DNA from: an uncultured Acidobacteriota bacterium
GTDB taxonomy: Bacteria; Acidobacteriota; Vicinamibacteria; Vicinamibacterales; SCN-69-37
Reading direction: 5' to 3'
Length of the DNA: 8,101 bases
Assembly: GCA_937880585.1 (NCBI GenBank)
Contig: CALFMR010000319.1
Coordinates: 1-8,101 of the forward strand
Within the stretch, counting starts at the first letter, position 1, and each line of letters starts with the position of its first letter. Positions 1 to 6,856 of the stretch are shown here, piece after piece. Made by a program: the position numbers and the translations under genes. The notes beneath the pieces were generated by a model. That model saw nothing but the letters and a program-made list of their open reading frames with translations. It was not told where the DNA came from and did not search any database.

Positions 1-1
1 C

Positions 2-409
2 TACGGCAAGACGCTGCCCGACTAGGACGGTAAGACGGGCGTCGTCGGCTTCTGCTGGGGCGGCGGTCAGAGCTTCAACTACGCGGCCGCGCAGCCGGGT
101 CTTGATGCGTCGGTCGTCTACTACGGTCCGGCGCCGGGATCATCGGACGGGACGCTCGAGACTGCGCTCGCCAACGTGCACGCGCCCGTGCTCGCGTTCT
201 ATGCGGGGAACGACGCGCGCATTGGCGCGACGGTGCCCGCGACCGAAGCGGCGATGCAGAAGCTTGGCAAGAGCTACGAGCACCATACCTACGACGGCGC
301 CGGGCACGGGTTCATGTTCGCGCAGGCCGGCGCCGGCGGCGCCAATCTGAAAGCGGCCGAGCAGTCGTGGCCGCTCGCGATCGCGTTCTTCAAGAAGAAC
401 CTGCAGTAG
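2..409 (+). pseudogene. Dienelactone hydrolase family protein, C-terminal part, interrupted by an in-frame TAG
   Basis: The frame is open from the left edge except for TAG at 23-25, and ends at TAG 407-409. The translation has the alpha/beta-hydrolase features of dienelactone hydrolases: nucleophile elbow GFCWGG (Cys at 53-55), an acid-residue region GNDARI (about 209-226) and a catalytic-His motif GHGFMF (about 302-319). The family hydrolyses dienelactones or related esters with a Cys-Asp-His triad; the actual substrate here is unknown. The TAG falls between YGKTLPD and DGKTGVVGFCWGG, a join that otherwise reads as continuous family sequence, so it looks like a point nonsense change rather than the gene's real end or start. 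No ATG, GTG or TTG occurs in frame between the TAG and GTG 176, so any reinitiated product would lack the nucleophile. The N-terminal half lies outside the window. A sequencing or assembly error is an equally simple explanation. Family confidence is high; broken status is moderate. Confidence 0.8.
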
Positions 410-438
410 CACACGCCGAAGACGCGAGATCTGACGAA

Positions 439-529
439 GGTTCTCCCTGGCCCTGAAGGGCCAGGGCTCCACTGACAGGGATGGGATTGTGGAGCCCTGG
501 GCCTTCAGGCCCAGGGGGAACCCGGAACC
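439..529. repeat. Composite palindromic repeat, locus 1 (two head-to-head hairpin units)
   Basis: Unit A (439-472) and unit B (489-529) are inverted copies of one element, separated by 16 bases. Each carries a perfect 9-bp stem with a 4-base loop: A pairs 445-453 with 458-466 (loop TGAA); B pairs 495-503 with 508-516 (loop TTCA). Outside the stems, A runs from GGTTCTC to CTCCAC and B from GTGGAG to GGGGGAACCCGGAACC, so the two units can also pair with each other as one long imperfect hairpin. The element fills the gap between two convergent genes. It has no T-tract on either strand, so it is not a standard intrinsic terminator, although it could still slow or end transcription. It is the same family as the repeat at 3488-3618. 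The layout resembles REP/BIME or MITE elements; that class is an inference. Confidence 0.88.
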
Positions 530-540
530 ATCCCTCCGCG

Positions 541-1203
541 CTACCGGATCGAGATCCCGCCCGACATCACCATCAACTGATTGCGCGCGCGCGCGCCGTA
601 CGCGCCGAATGTGTTCTCCGGCCGCGTCTGGTAGAAGCGGATGTCGAACGTGAAGGCGAGATGGCTCTTGAAGAACCATCGCGCGCCTCCGCCCAGATTG
701 ATCGTCGACGAGTGGGGCGGATCGTCGGCGGGACGGGTGTCGCCGAGATAGGTCGCGAAGATCATCGGGCCGGTGCCCGCGCTCAGGTAGCTCCAGCCGT
801 CGCGGTGCCCGAAGTTCAGCGAGATCTGCACCGAGAAGCCGCGCAGTTGCTGCTGCACGATCGGACCGGCGGGCGTCGTCGTTGTCTCGGCGCGCTGGGC
901 ATGACCACCGGCCAGCACGCCTTCTCCGCCGATGCCGAACGCGAAGCTGCCCTTGCGCAGCGGATAGAGATGGACGCCAACCGCGCCGCCGAACACGCGG
1001 CCGGGCAGTTGATCGGAGCTGACCTGAAGGTCGGTGGCCGTCACGGGATCCTGTCCGAGGCCTGTATAGAAGCCGCGGACGTCCGCCACCATGATCGGCA
1101 GCGGGCGCGGCGCCTGCTGTGCCGCGGCCGGTCGGGCGGCCGCGAGCGCGAGGACGGTGAAGACGACGGAGCCGGCGAGCGCGGACGGTCGTATCGATCG
1201 CAT
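541..1203 (-). CDS. Small exported protein, probable outer-membrane beta-barrel
   Basis: From ATG 1203 the product has 220 residues. It starts with an Arg-containing n-region (MRSIRPSALAG), a hydrophobic core (SVVFTVLALAAA) and an AxA-type site (PAAAQQ, cleavage near residue 28), a typical Sec signal peptide. The rest alternates hydrophobic and polar residues with many Gly and aromatic residues (RGFYTGLG, SYLSAGTGPMIFATYLG, LAFTFDIRFYQTRP), which fits beta-strands of a small outer-membrane barrel. It ends GGISIR rather than in an aromatic residue, so barrel identity is not certain. It is the last gene of a minus-strand run after the tRNA nucleotidyltransferase. A second possible start is GTG 1263, which overlaps the upstream TGA as GTGA and follows an AAGGA at short spacing, but it gives an unusually long, charged leader of about 48 residues. 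ATG 1203 is preferred because it gives a normal signal peptide, although it has no clear Shine-Dalgarno sequence. No specific function is recognised. Confidence 0.75.
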   Translation of the reverse strand: MRSIRPSALAGSVVFTVLALAAARPAAAQQAPRPLPIMVADVRGFYTGLGQDPVTATDLQVSSDQLPGRVFGGAVGVHLYPLRKGSFAFGIGGEGVLAGGHAQRAETTTTPAGPIVQQQLRGFSVQISLNFGHRDGWSYLSAGTGPMIFATYLGDTRPADDPPHSSTINLGGGARWFFKSHLAFTFDIRFYQTRPENTFGAYGARARNQLMVMSGGISIR

Positions 1204-1259
1204 CAATCTTGAAGCGTATCGCGACGCCGGCCGCTTCCGTCCGGATTTTGCCGCGACGT

Positions 1260-2648
1260 TCACGCGTCCTTCTCGGCGGCGACGAGCGTGCGCGCCAGCG
1301 CAAGTCCCTCGTCGACGGTCGTGACGCTGCCGTCGAGTTGACGTTCGTAGACGTGGTGCAGGATGCGTCCGACCGCCGGCCCGGGCGTCATGCCCATCGC
1401 CAGGAGATGCCGGCCGAGGACGAGCGGCTTCGGCGCCGCGTGCTCGACGCCCAGCGCGCGCGCGCGGGCGAGGAACGCCTCGATAGCCGAGCAGTCGAAG
1501 TGACCGCCGCGACCGCTGCAGTCGGCACGCGCGAGCCGGACGACCAGCTCGAGATCGACCTTCTGTGCGAGCCGGCGGAACGCGGCATCGGTCACGCCTT
1601 GGGGCGCTTTCAGAAACGCGCCGGGCTTGAGATGGTGCGCGACCATGCCCGCGACCGCGCGTCGCACGTCGAAGCCGTCGATCGTGTGGACGTTCAGTCG
1701 ATCGAGGAACGACATCGCCGGCATCACGCCGGCTTCTTCATGACCGAGCGATCGCAGCCGTCCGTTGACGAACGCCGTCGTCGCGGGCTTGCCGAAGTCG
1801 TGACAGACCGCGGCCAGCATGACGGCGGCCGCGCGCCCGCGATCCAGATCGTCGATCTGTTTTCGCGCCTGGTCCACGACCATCAACGTGTGCGTCCAGA
1901 CGTCGCCTTCCGGATGCCACTCGGCATCCTGCGGACACGACGCCAGCGGCACGAGCTCCGGCCACAGCCGACCGACGACGCCGAGGTCCCAGGCGAGCGC
2001 GAGGCCGATTGACGGCCGCGGCGCCTGGAGCAGGAGCTTCTCGACTTCGCCCCAGACGCGCTCAGCCGGCAGATCGTCGAGCGGGATCGACGCGAGGAGC
2101 GCGCGCGTGTCGGCGTCGACCGTCAGATCGAAGCGCGCGGCGAACTGCAGCGCGCGTAGCACGCGCAGGCTGTCGTCAGCGAAGCGCACGGGATCGACGA
2201 CGCGCAGCACGCGGGCGTCGAGATCGCGACGGCCGCCGAATGGATCGAGGATCTCGCCCGTGAGTGGGTCGCGCGCGATGGCGTTGATCGTGAAGTCGCG
2301 CCGGCGCGCCGCGTCTTCGATCGAGAGCGACGGGTCGCCTTCGACGGCAAACGCCTTGTGCCCACGGCCGGTCTTCGACTCACGGCGCGGCAGCGACACG
2401 TCGATGCCGCCGATCTTGTAGACGGTGAAACTCTCGCCGACCGTGTCGACGCGGCCGAAGCCGTCGAGCACCACGCGCAGCCGCGGCGCGTCGAGGCCGA
2501 AAACTTCGAGATCGAGGTCCTTCGGCGCGCGGCCCAGCAGTTCATCGCGCACCCAGCCGCCGACGACGAGCGCACGTCCGCCCGCGTCACGGACGGCCGT
2601 CGCGAGCCCGCGGACGAGCTCAGGTGTCGGAGCGTCCGGTGGTGGCAT
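1260..2648 (-). CDS. cca: tRNA nucleotidyltransferase (CCA-adding type) with HD domain
   Basis: This 462-residue protein belongs to the class II poly(A) polymerase/CCA-adding nucleotidyltransferases, which build or repair the 3' CCA end of tRNA without a nucleic acid template. Visible signatures, in order: GGWVRDELLGR at 30-40 with metal-binding D44 and D46, a third acidic residue at D83 (GIDVSLPRRES), RRRDFTINAIA at 115-125, the head/neck region DPVRFADDSLRVLRALQFAARF starting at 152, ERVWGEVEKLL at 196-206, and then an HD phosphohydrolase domain with HPEGDVWTHTLMVVDQ (245-260) and CHDFGKP (282-288). The HD arrangement resembles E. coli Cca, whose HD domain has phosphatase/phosphodiesterase activity. 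Full CCA addition cannot be told from A-only addition by eye. The first 29 bases overlap the end of the upstream short-chain dehydrogenase, and there is no clear Shine-Dalgarno sequence before ATG 2648, so translation is probably coupled. No alternative ATG precedes the nucleotidyltransferase motif. Confidence 0.93.
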   Translation of the reverse strand: MPPPDAPTPELVRGLATAVRDAGGRALVVGGWVRDELLGRAPKDLDLEVFGLDAPRLRVVLDGFGRVDTVGESFTVYKIGGIDVSLPRRESKTGRGHKAFAVEGDPSLSIEDAARRRDFTINAIARDPLTGEILDPFGGRRDLDARVLRVVDPVRFADDSLRVLRALQFAARFDLTVDADTRALLASIPLDDLPAERVWGEVEKLLLQAPRPSIGLALAWDLGVVGRLWPELVPLASCPQDAEWHPEGDVWTHTLMVVDQARKQIDDLDRGRAAAVMLAAVCHDFGKPATTAFVNGRLRSLGHEEAGVMPAMSFLDRLNVHTIDGFDVRRAVAGMVAHHLKPGAFLKAPQGVTDAAFRRLAQKVDLELVVRLARADCSGRGGHFDCSAIEAFLARARALGVEHAAPKPLVLGRHLLAMGMTPGPAVGRILHHVYERQLDGSVTTVDEGLALARTLVAAEKDA

Positions 2649-3456
2649 GGTGTGGTTTGCGGTGCCGAGTGAAGCGCTGCACGACGCGGTCGGCGACCGA
2701 CGGCGCGAGGACGCTCATCGCGGAGAGCAGCCAGGCGGGTCTGTACGGATAGACCTCGGGCCGTGGATGCACGAGGCAGTCGACGATGCGCCGAGCGACG
2801 ACATCGGCGGACTGGCGAGGCCCGGCGCCTTCGACGGCGTGACCGAAGTCGCGCGCGATGGCGTCGTGGAATTCCGTCACGGTCGAGACCGGCAGCACGA
2901 TCGATGCGTGGATGCCGGTACCGGCGAGATCGGCGCGGAGCGCTTCGAAGCACGCGATCTGCGCGGCCTTGGTCGCGCCGTACACGGACGATCCACCCAC
3001 GCCGCGGCGGCCGGCGATCGACGAGACCGCGATGAGGTGTCCGGCGCCCTGCCGGCGCATCTGCACGAGCGCCGCGCGCGCGGCGTAGAGCGTTCCCATC
3101 AGGTTGACCTCCACCAGCCGCCGCATGACGTCGTCTGACGTCTCGTCGAGCGCGCCGTGGTAGCCGATGCCGGCGTTGCAGATCATCGCGTCGAGCCGCC
3201 CGAACGCATCGACCGCGCGCGTGACGAGCGCGTCCATGTCCTCGCGGCGCGTGACGTCACCGGGGACGGCCAGTGCGTGGCCGCCGGACCGCACGATGTC
3301 GGCCGCGAGCGCGTCGAGCCTGTCGCCGCGCCGAGCGGACAGAACGACCGTGGCACCGTCAGCCGCTGCGGCCCGCGCCGTCGCCGCGCCAATTCCGGCC
3401 GAGGCGCCGGTGATGGCGATCACGCGCGAGGAAAGTCGGGCCATGTGTCCGTTCAT
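2620..3456 (-). CDS. Short-chain dehydrogenase/reductase (SDR)
   Basis: This is a 278-residue classical SDR: an NAD(P)-dependent oxidoreductase with a Rossmann fold. Motifs seen are the nucleotide-binding TGASAGIG (16-23), GDVT (66-69), CNAG (93-96), N118, the catalytic serine in VSSIAG (S146 by its usual spacing), and Y159-x-x-x-K163. The SARR segment (40-43) places arginines after beta-strand 2, which usually favours NADP(H). A C-terminal tail of about 40 residues (HPRPEVYPYRPAWL onward) extends past the core, as in many DltE/YbbO-like SDRs. The substrate cannot be assigned. Two starts are possible, ATG 3456 and ATG 3444 (residue 5); neither has a strong Shine-Dalgarno sequence, and the longer is given. 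It is the first gene of a minus-strand run with the tRNA nucleotidyltransferase (29-base overlap) and the exported protein. Its upstream region is occupied by the second composite repeat, only 31 bases before the start. Confidence 0.9.
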   Translation of the reverse strand: MNGHMARLSSRVIAITGASAGIGAATARAAAADGATVVLSARRGDRLDALAADIVRSGGHALAVPGDVTRREDMDALVTRAVDAFGRLDAMICNAGIGYHGALDETSDDVMRRLVEVNLMGTLYAARAALVQMRRQGAGHLIAVSSIAGRRGVGGSSVYGATKAAQIACFEALRADLAGTGIHASIVLPVSTVTEFHDAIARDFGHAVEGAGPRQSADVVARRIVDCLVHPRPEVYPYRPAWLLSAMSVLAPSVADRVVQRFTRHRKPHHATTGRSDT

Positions 3457-3487
3457 TCTGTGACAGATGGAGATTCGCAGCGAGCGT

Positions 3488-3618
3488 GGGGTTCCGAGTT
3501 CCCCCTGGGTCTAAAGACCCAGGGCTCCACAGAAGACGTTTGGTCCGCGGAGCCCCCAGGGCTCCGCAGAATCCGTGGAGCCCCGGGCCTTCAGGCCCGG
3601 GGGGGAACCCGGAACCCC
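3488..3618. repeat. Composite palindromic repeat, locus 2 (two head-to-head units around a remnant)
   Basis: Unit C (3488-3530) and unit D (3575-3618) are inverted copies of the element at 439-529. C pairs 3503-3511 with 3516-3524 (loop TAAA); D pairs 3581-3589 with 3594-3602 (loop TTCA). The outer ends are an 18-base inverted repeat with one mismatch: 3488-3505 against 3601-3618 (GGGGTTCC at the left tip, GGAACCCC at the right tip). D has one extra G in its G-run compared with unit B. The 44-base centre holds a further hairpin (3547-3567). The repeat lies between the proline dehydrogenase stop and the start of the SDR gene, both on the minus strand, so it sits in the probable leader or promoter region of the SDR run. 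No T-tract follows any of the stems. Confidence 0.88.
3547..3567. repeat. Fused-edge remnant of the palindromic repeat
   Basis: A perfect 9-bp stem, GCGGAGCCC (3547-3555) against GGGCTCCGC (3559-3567), closes on a 3-base loop. The left arm matches the inner edge of a right-hand unit (GTGGAGCCC) and the right arm matches the inner edge of a left-hand unit (GGGCTCCAC), each with one change, and the two changes pair with each other (T-A became C-G). It therefore looks like two unit edges joined after loss of the intervening hairpin bodies. That history is inferred; the stem itself is seen directly. Confidence 0.7.
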
Positions 3619-3636
3619 ACCTCTGGCTTCCGTCTT

Positions 3637-4590
3637 CTACCTTCTAACTTGATCCTTCTCTTCCCGCGCGAGGCTCTTGAACACGAACCCCAGATTGGCC
3701 GGCCGCTCGCCGAGGCGGCGCATGAAGTACGGGAACCAGTCCGTGCCGAACGGCACGTAGATGCGGACGTGATAGCCGGCCTCGACGAGCGATCGCTGTA
3801 AGTCTCGGCGGATGCCGTACAGCATTTGCAGCTCGAAGCGATCGTGGCCGATCGCGCGGTCGGCGGCGAATTGCCGCGCGCGCGCGATGAGCGCCGGATC
3901 GTGCGTCGCGATCGCGGGGTAGGTGCACGACGCGAGCAGTTGCTCCATCAACGCGGCATACGCGGCGTCGACCTCGGCCTTGCGCTGAAAGGCGACGTCC
4001 TTCGGCTCGCGATACGCCCCCTTGACGAGCCGCACGCGCGCGCCGAGCTCGTTCATGCGCGCGACGTCGCCGGGCGATCGCCGCAGGCACGCCTGGATGA
4101 CGACGCCGATGTTGCGCGTGCCGATGCCCCAGAGCGACTCGAACACCTCGAGCGTGTTCTCGGTGTAGGCCGATCCCTCCATGTCGATGCGGACGAAGAA
4201 GTCCGCGCGCGTCGCGACGTCGAGCACGCGGCGCAGGTTGTCGATGGCCGTGGCGCGATCGATGTCGAGTCCGATCTGCGTGAGCTTGACCGAGAGATTG
4301 CGGCTGATCCCCGCGTCGGCGGCGGCCTGGACGATGGCCATGTAGGCGCGCGTGGCCTGCATGACGCCGTCGCGCGTGGTCATGCGTTCGCCGAGGTGAT
4401 CGAGCGTCACCGTCAACCCGCGCGCTTCGAGCCGCTGGGCCGCGGCAATCGCGTCGGCCGTCGTCTCGCCCGCGACGAAACGGTGCGCGAAGCTGTGCGG
4501 ACGCCGCAAGCCGACGCGCGACGCGATCGCCTTGAGGACGATGCTGTTCGCGAGGACTGAGAAGGTCGCCTTCGACAGCGACGCGAACAT
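3637..4590 (-). CDS. Proline dehydrogenase (FAD-dependent, monofunctional)
   Basis: The 317-residue protein matches the stand-alone bacterial proline dehydrogenase family (Thermus/Bacillus type, usually about 300 residues), a TIM-barrel flavoenzyme that oxidises L-proline to 1-pyrroline-5-carboxylate and passes electrons to the quinone pool at the inner face of the membrane. Motifs in order: LDHLGE (63-68), SVKLTQIGLD (100-109), RIDMEGSAYT (134-143), VIQACLRRS (164-172), RLVKGAYREP (187-196), an ATHDP segment, FELQMLYGIR, and VPFGTDWFPYFMRRLGERP near the end. Y288-x-x-R291-R292-x-x-E295 is the known substrate-binding signature YxxRRxxE. ATG 4590 overlaps the TGA of the upstream acyltransferase by one base (TGATG), which indicates translational coupling. 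The next enzyme of the pathway, P5C dehydrogenase, is not in the window. The stop lies 18 bases from the edge of the second repeat. Confidence 0.95.
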   Translation of the reverse strand: MFASLSKATFSVLANSIVLKAIASRVGLRRPHSFAHRFVAGETTADAIAAAQRLEARGLTVTLDHLGERMTTRDGVMQATRAYMAIVQAAADAGISRNLSVKLTQIGLDIDRATAIDNLRRVLDVATRADFFVRIDMEGSAYTENTLEVFESLWGIGTRNIGVVIQACLRRSPGDVARMNELGARVRLVKGAYREPKDVAFQRKAEVDAAYAALMEQLLASCTYPAIATHDPALIARARQFAADRAIGHDRFELQMLYGIRRDLQRSLVEAGYHVRIYVPFGTDWFPYFMRRLGERPANLGFVFKSLAREEKDQVRR

Positions 4591-5711
4591 CAGTGCGTGG
4601 TCCCGGCCGCGAACAGGTGCTGGATGGTGCGCGCGTAATAGCGCAGGACGATCCGGTCGCGTACGCGAAGCCGCGAACCGGACGCGGCGAGCACGCCGCG
4701 CTCGATGAGCGGGTCGACGCCTTCGTCGACCGCCTGGCGCGCGGTGCGTACGGCGAGATTCGCGCCCTCGGCCGCGAGCACGGCCAGCCGCTCCTCGATC
4801 CGTGACGTGAGCTCGCCGCGCGCGATCGACGGCCGCATGGCCGAGGCCACGAGCGCCGTCGGCAGCACTTTGTACTGGCGGCCGACCGCCTCGTGCGCGC
4901 GGTGCGCGAGCTTTACGAGATCGCGCCGCGACTCCGGCGCGTAGTCGGCGAGCGGAATCGGCGCACCGAAGGTGACGAACGCACGCGACCGGTAGCCGAC
5001 CGCGTGGCGCGCCATCTCGGCGACCTCCTGCGCGAACGGCCGCGGCCGCCGCTTCAGGGCCTGACGCGAGATGATCCGGTCCTCGAGCACCAGGTCGTAG
5101 GCGATGGCCATCGGCACGATCGACAGTTCGCTCCGATCGGCATGGAGCGCGGCCTGGAGCAACCCGGTCTTGGGCGCCTTCAGCTCGCCGCTGTAGCTGC
5201 GTCCGCCTTCCGCGTAATAGAGCAGGTCGCGGTACTTGAGCAGCTCGGCGACGTAGGCGCGGAGCGTGATGAGGTACAGCGGATCCTTGTTGTTGCGGCG
5301 GATGGGAATCGCACCCGTGACGTGCCGGTGCAGCAAGCCGAGCGCGCCGCCGAAGAGATTGATCCCCGCGGCGACGAGCGGCGGGCGCACGCCGTTGTCG
5401 TCGAGCACGAGCGGCTCGATGAGATAGTCCAGATGGCTCTTGTGATTCGAGACGAAGACGACGCGTCCACGCCGCGTGGCCTCGACGGCGATGTCGACGT
5501 GTTCGGCGATGCGGCGGACCTTGCGGAGGATCGGATAGAGCGGGTGCTGCAGCGCGCGGTAGAAGCGGTACCGCTGCGTCGTGCGCAGCTCTTCGAGATA
5601 CGACTCGACGCGCTGGCGCGGATCGGCGTCCGACTCGCCGTGTCCGCTCCGCAGATACCTGGCCACGTCGTCGCGCGCCAGGACCGCCCGCGTGAGGTCG
5701 TCGGGTCTCAC
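4590..5711 (-). CDS. PlsB-like glycerol-3-phosphate/lysophospholipid acyltransferase, compact form
   Basis: The 373-residue protein has all four acyltransferase blocks of the PlsB/PlsC superfamily (LPLAT fold). Block I is NHKSHLDY (89-96) with the catalytic H-x4-D pair H90 and D95; block II is GAIPIRR (133-139); block III is EGGRSYSGELKAPKTG (168-183); block IV is IVPMAIAYD (198-206). The HKSHLDY form of block I and the YD after VPM in block IV resemble glycerol-3-phosphate acyltransferases (PlsB, mitochondrial GPAT) more than PlsC. The expected reaction is acylation of glycerol-3-phosphate at the cytoplasmic membrane face, the first step of phospholipid synthesis. At 373 residues it is far shorter than E. 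coli PlsB (about 800), keeping a short N-terminal helical part and a C-terminal tail. The GTG 5711 start has no Shine-Dalgarno sequence but follows an AT-rich stretch (5717-5725). It lies 51 bases after the isocitrate dehydrogenase gene and is coupled to proline dehydrogenase by TGATG. The exact acceptor is not proven. Confidence 0.87.
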   Translation of the reverse strand: MRPDDLTRAVLARDDVARYLRSGHGESDADPRQRVESYLEELRTTQRYRFYRALQHPLYPILRKVRRIAEHVDIAVEATRRGRVVFVSNHKSHLDYLIEPLVLDDNGVRPPLVAAGINLFGGALGLLHRHVTGAIPIRRNNKDPLYLITLRAYVAELLKYRDLLYYAEGGRSYSGELKAPKTGLLQAALHADRSELSIVPMAIAYDLVLEDRIISRQALKRRPRPFAQEVAEMARHAVGYRSRAFVTFGAPIPLADYAPESRRDLVKLAHRAHEAVGRQYKVLPTALVASAMRPSIARGELTSRIEERLAVLAAEGANLAVRTARQAVDEGVDPLIERGVLAASGSRLRVRDRIVLRYYARTIQHLFAAGTTH

Positions 5712-5719
5712 CGCAGAAA

Positions 5720-5725
5720 AATATA
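5720..5725 (-). promoter_or_regulatory. Possible -10 element (TATATT) just before the acyltransferase start
   Basis: On the minus strand TATATT followed by more T lies 8 bases before GTG 5711, in an otherwise very GC-rich gap. It is a good match to a sigma-70 -10 hexamer and would place the transcript start at or within a few bases of the GTG, giving a leaderless or near-leaderless mRNA, which fits the lack of a Shine-Dalgarno sequence. No convincing -35 is visible, so this is tentative. Confidence 0.3.
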
Positions 5726-5741
5726 GCAGAGCGCCGGGTGC

Positions 5742-5762
5742 CGGACCGAGCGGTCCGACCGC

Positions 5763-5764
<2 letters not shown>
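5742..5764. repeat. Two overlapping, mutually exclusive short hairpins at a gene junction
   Basis: GAGCGGT (5748-5754) pairs with ACCGCTC (5758-5764), and CGGACCG (5742-5748) pairs with CGGTCCG (5751-5757). The two stems share bases and cannot form together. On the minus-strand transcript the first stem overlaps the stop codon of the isocitrate dehydrogenase gene. A T-rich stretch lies about 25 bases further on, too far for a normal intrinsic terminator. It may be a weak attenuator or transcript-end stabiliser, or chance in GC-rich DNA. Confidence 0.4.
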
Positions 5765-6764
<1,000 letters not shown>

Positions 6765-6811
6765 GAGGCTTTCGGACTATTGTTGTCCCTTCAGCGCCTG
6801 GGTTGCACGCA

Positions 6812-6839
6812 GAGCCGCGGCACGCCTCGCCGCGGCCTC
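6812..6839. promoter_or_regulatory. Inverted repeat in the divergent intergenic region
   Basis: CCGCGGC (6815-6821) and GCCGCGG (6829-6835) form perfect 7-bp arms around a 7-base spacer. GAG (6812-6814) and CTC (6837-6839) extend the pairing past one bulged C. It lies 3 bases before the Shine-Dalgarno sequence of the M16 peptidase gene, in a 92-base divergent region that must hold the promoters of both that gene and the isocitrate dehydrogenase. It could be an operator or an mRNA hairpin that limits ribosome access. Chance pairing in GC-rich DNA is possible. Confidence 0.4.
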
Positions 6840-6842
6840 ATC

Positions 6843-6848
6843 GAGGAG
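6843..6848 (+). promoter_or_regulatory. Shine-Dalgarno sequence of the M16 peptidase gene
   Basis: GAGGAG lies 8 bases before ATG 6857. It is the clearest ribosome binding site in the window, and it fixes the start of a gene whose reading frame remains open to the right edge. Confidence 0.85.
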
Positions 6849-6856
6849 CGTTCGGC

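Noticed and set aside
23..25. Pyrrolysine insertion or general amber recoding at the TAG in the hydrolase
   Set aside because: TAG ends at least three genes here, and this site aligns with a non-catalytic position of the family, so a nonsense change or sequence error is simpler.
439..529. Bidirectional intrinsic terminator for the convergent genes
   Set aside because: The stems are strong but no T-tract follows on either strand, and the same unit also occurs between co-directional genes, so a dispersed repeat explains it better. A secondary role in ending transcripts remains possible.
140..1303. Long minus-strand open frame (387 codons) across the hydrolase end, the first repeat and the exported protein
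   Set aside because: It is in the wrong frame to two recognisable coding regions, is extremely rich in Arg, and passes through the hairpin repeat. Such frames are common in GC-rich DNA.
3826..5726. Long plus-strand frames opposite proline dehydrogenase and the acyltransferase
   Set aside because: They mirror the conserved minus-strand genes, are rich in Arg, Asp and Glu, and show no domain.
6779..6784. Possible -10 (AACAAT on the minus strand) for isocitrate dehydrogenase
   Set aside because: It matches only four of six consensus positions and has no acceptable -35, so it is too weak to list.
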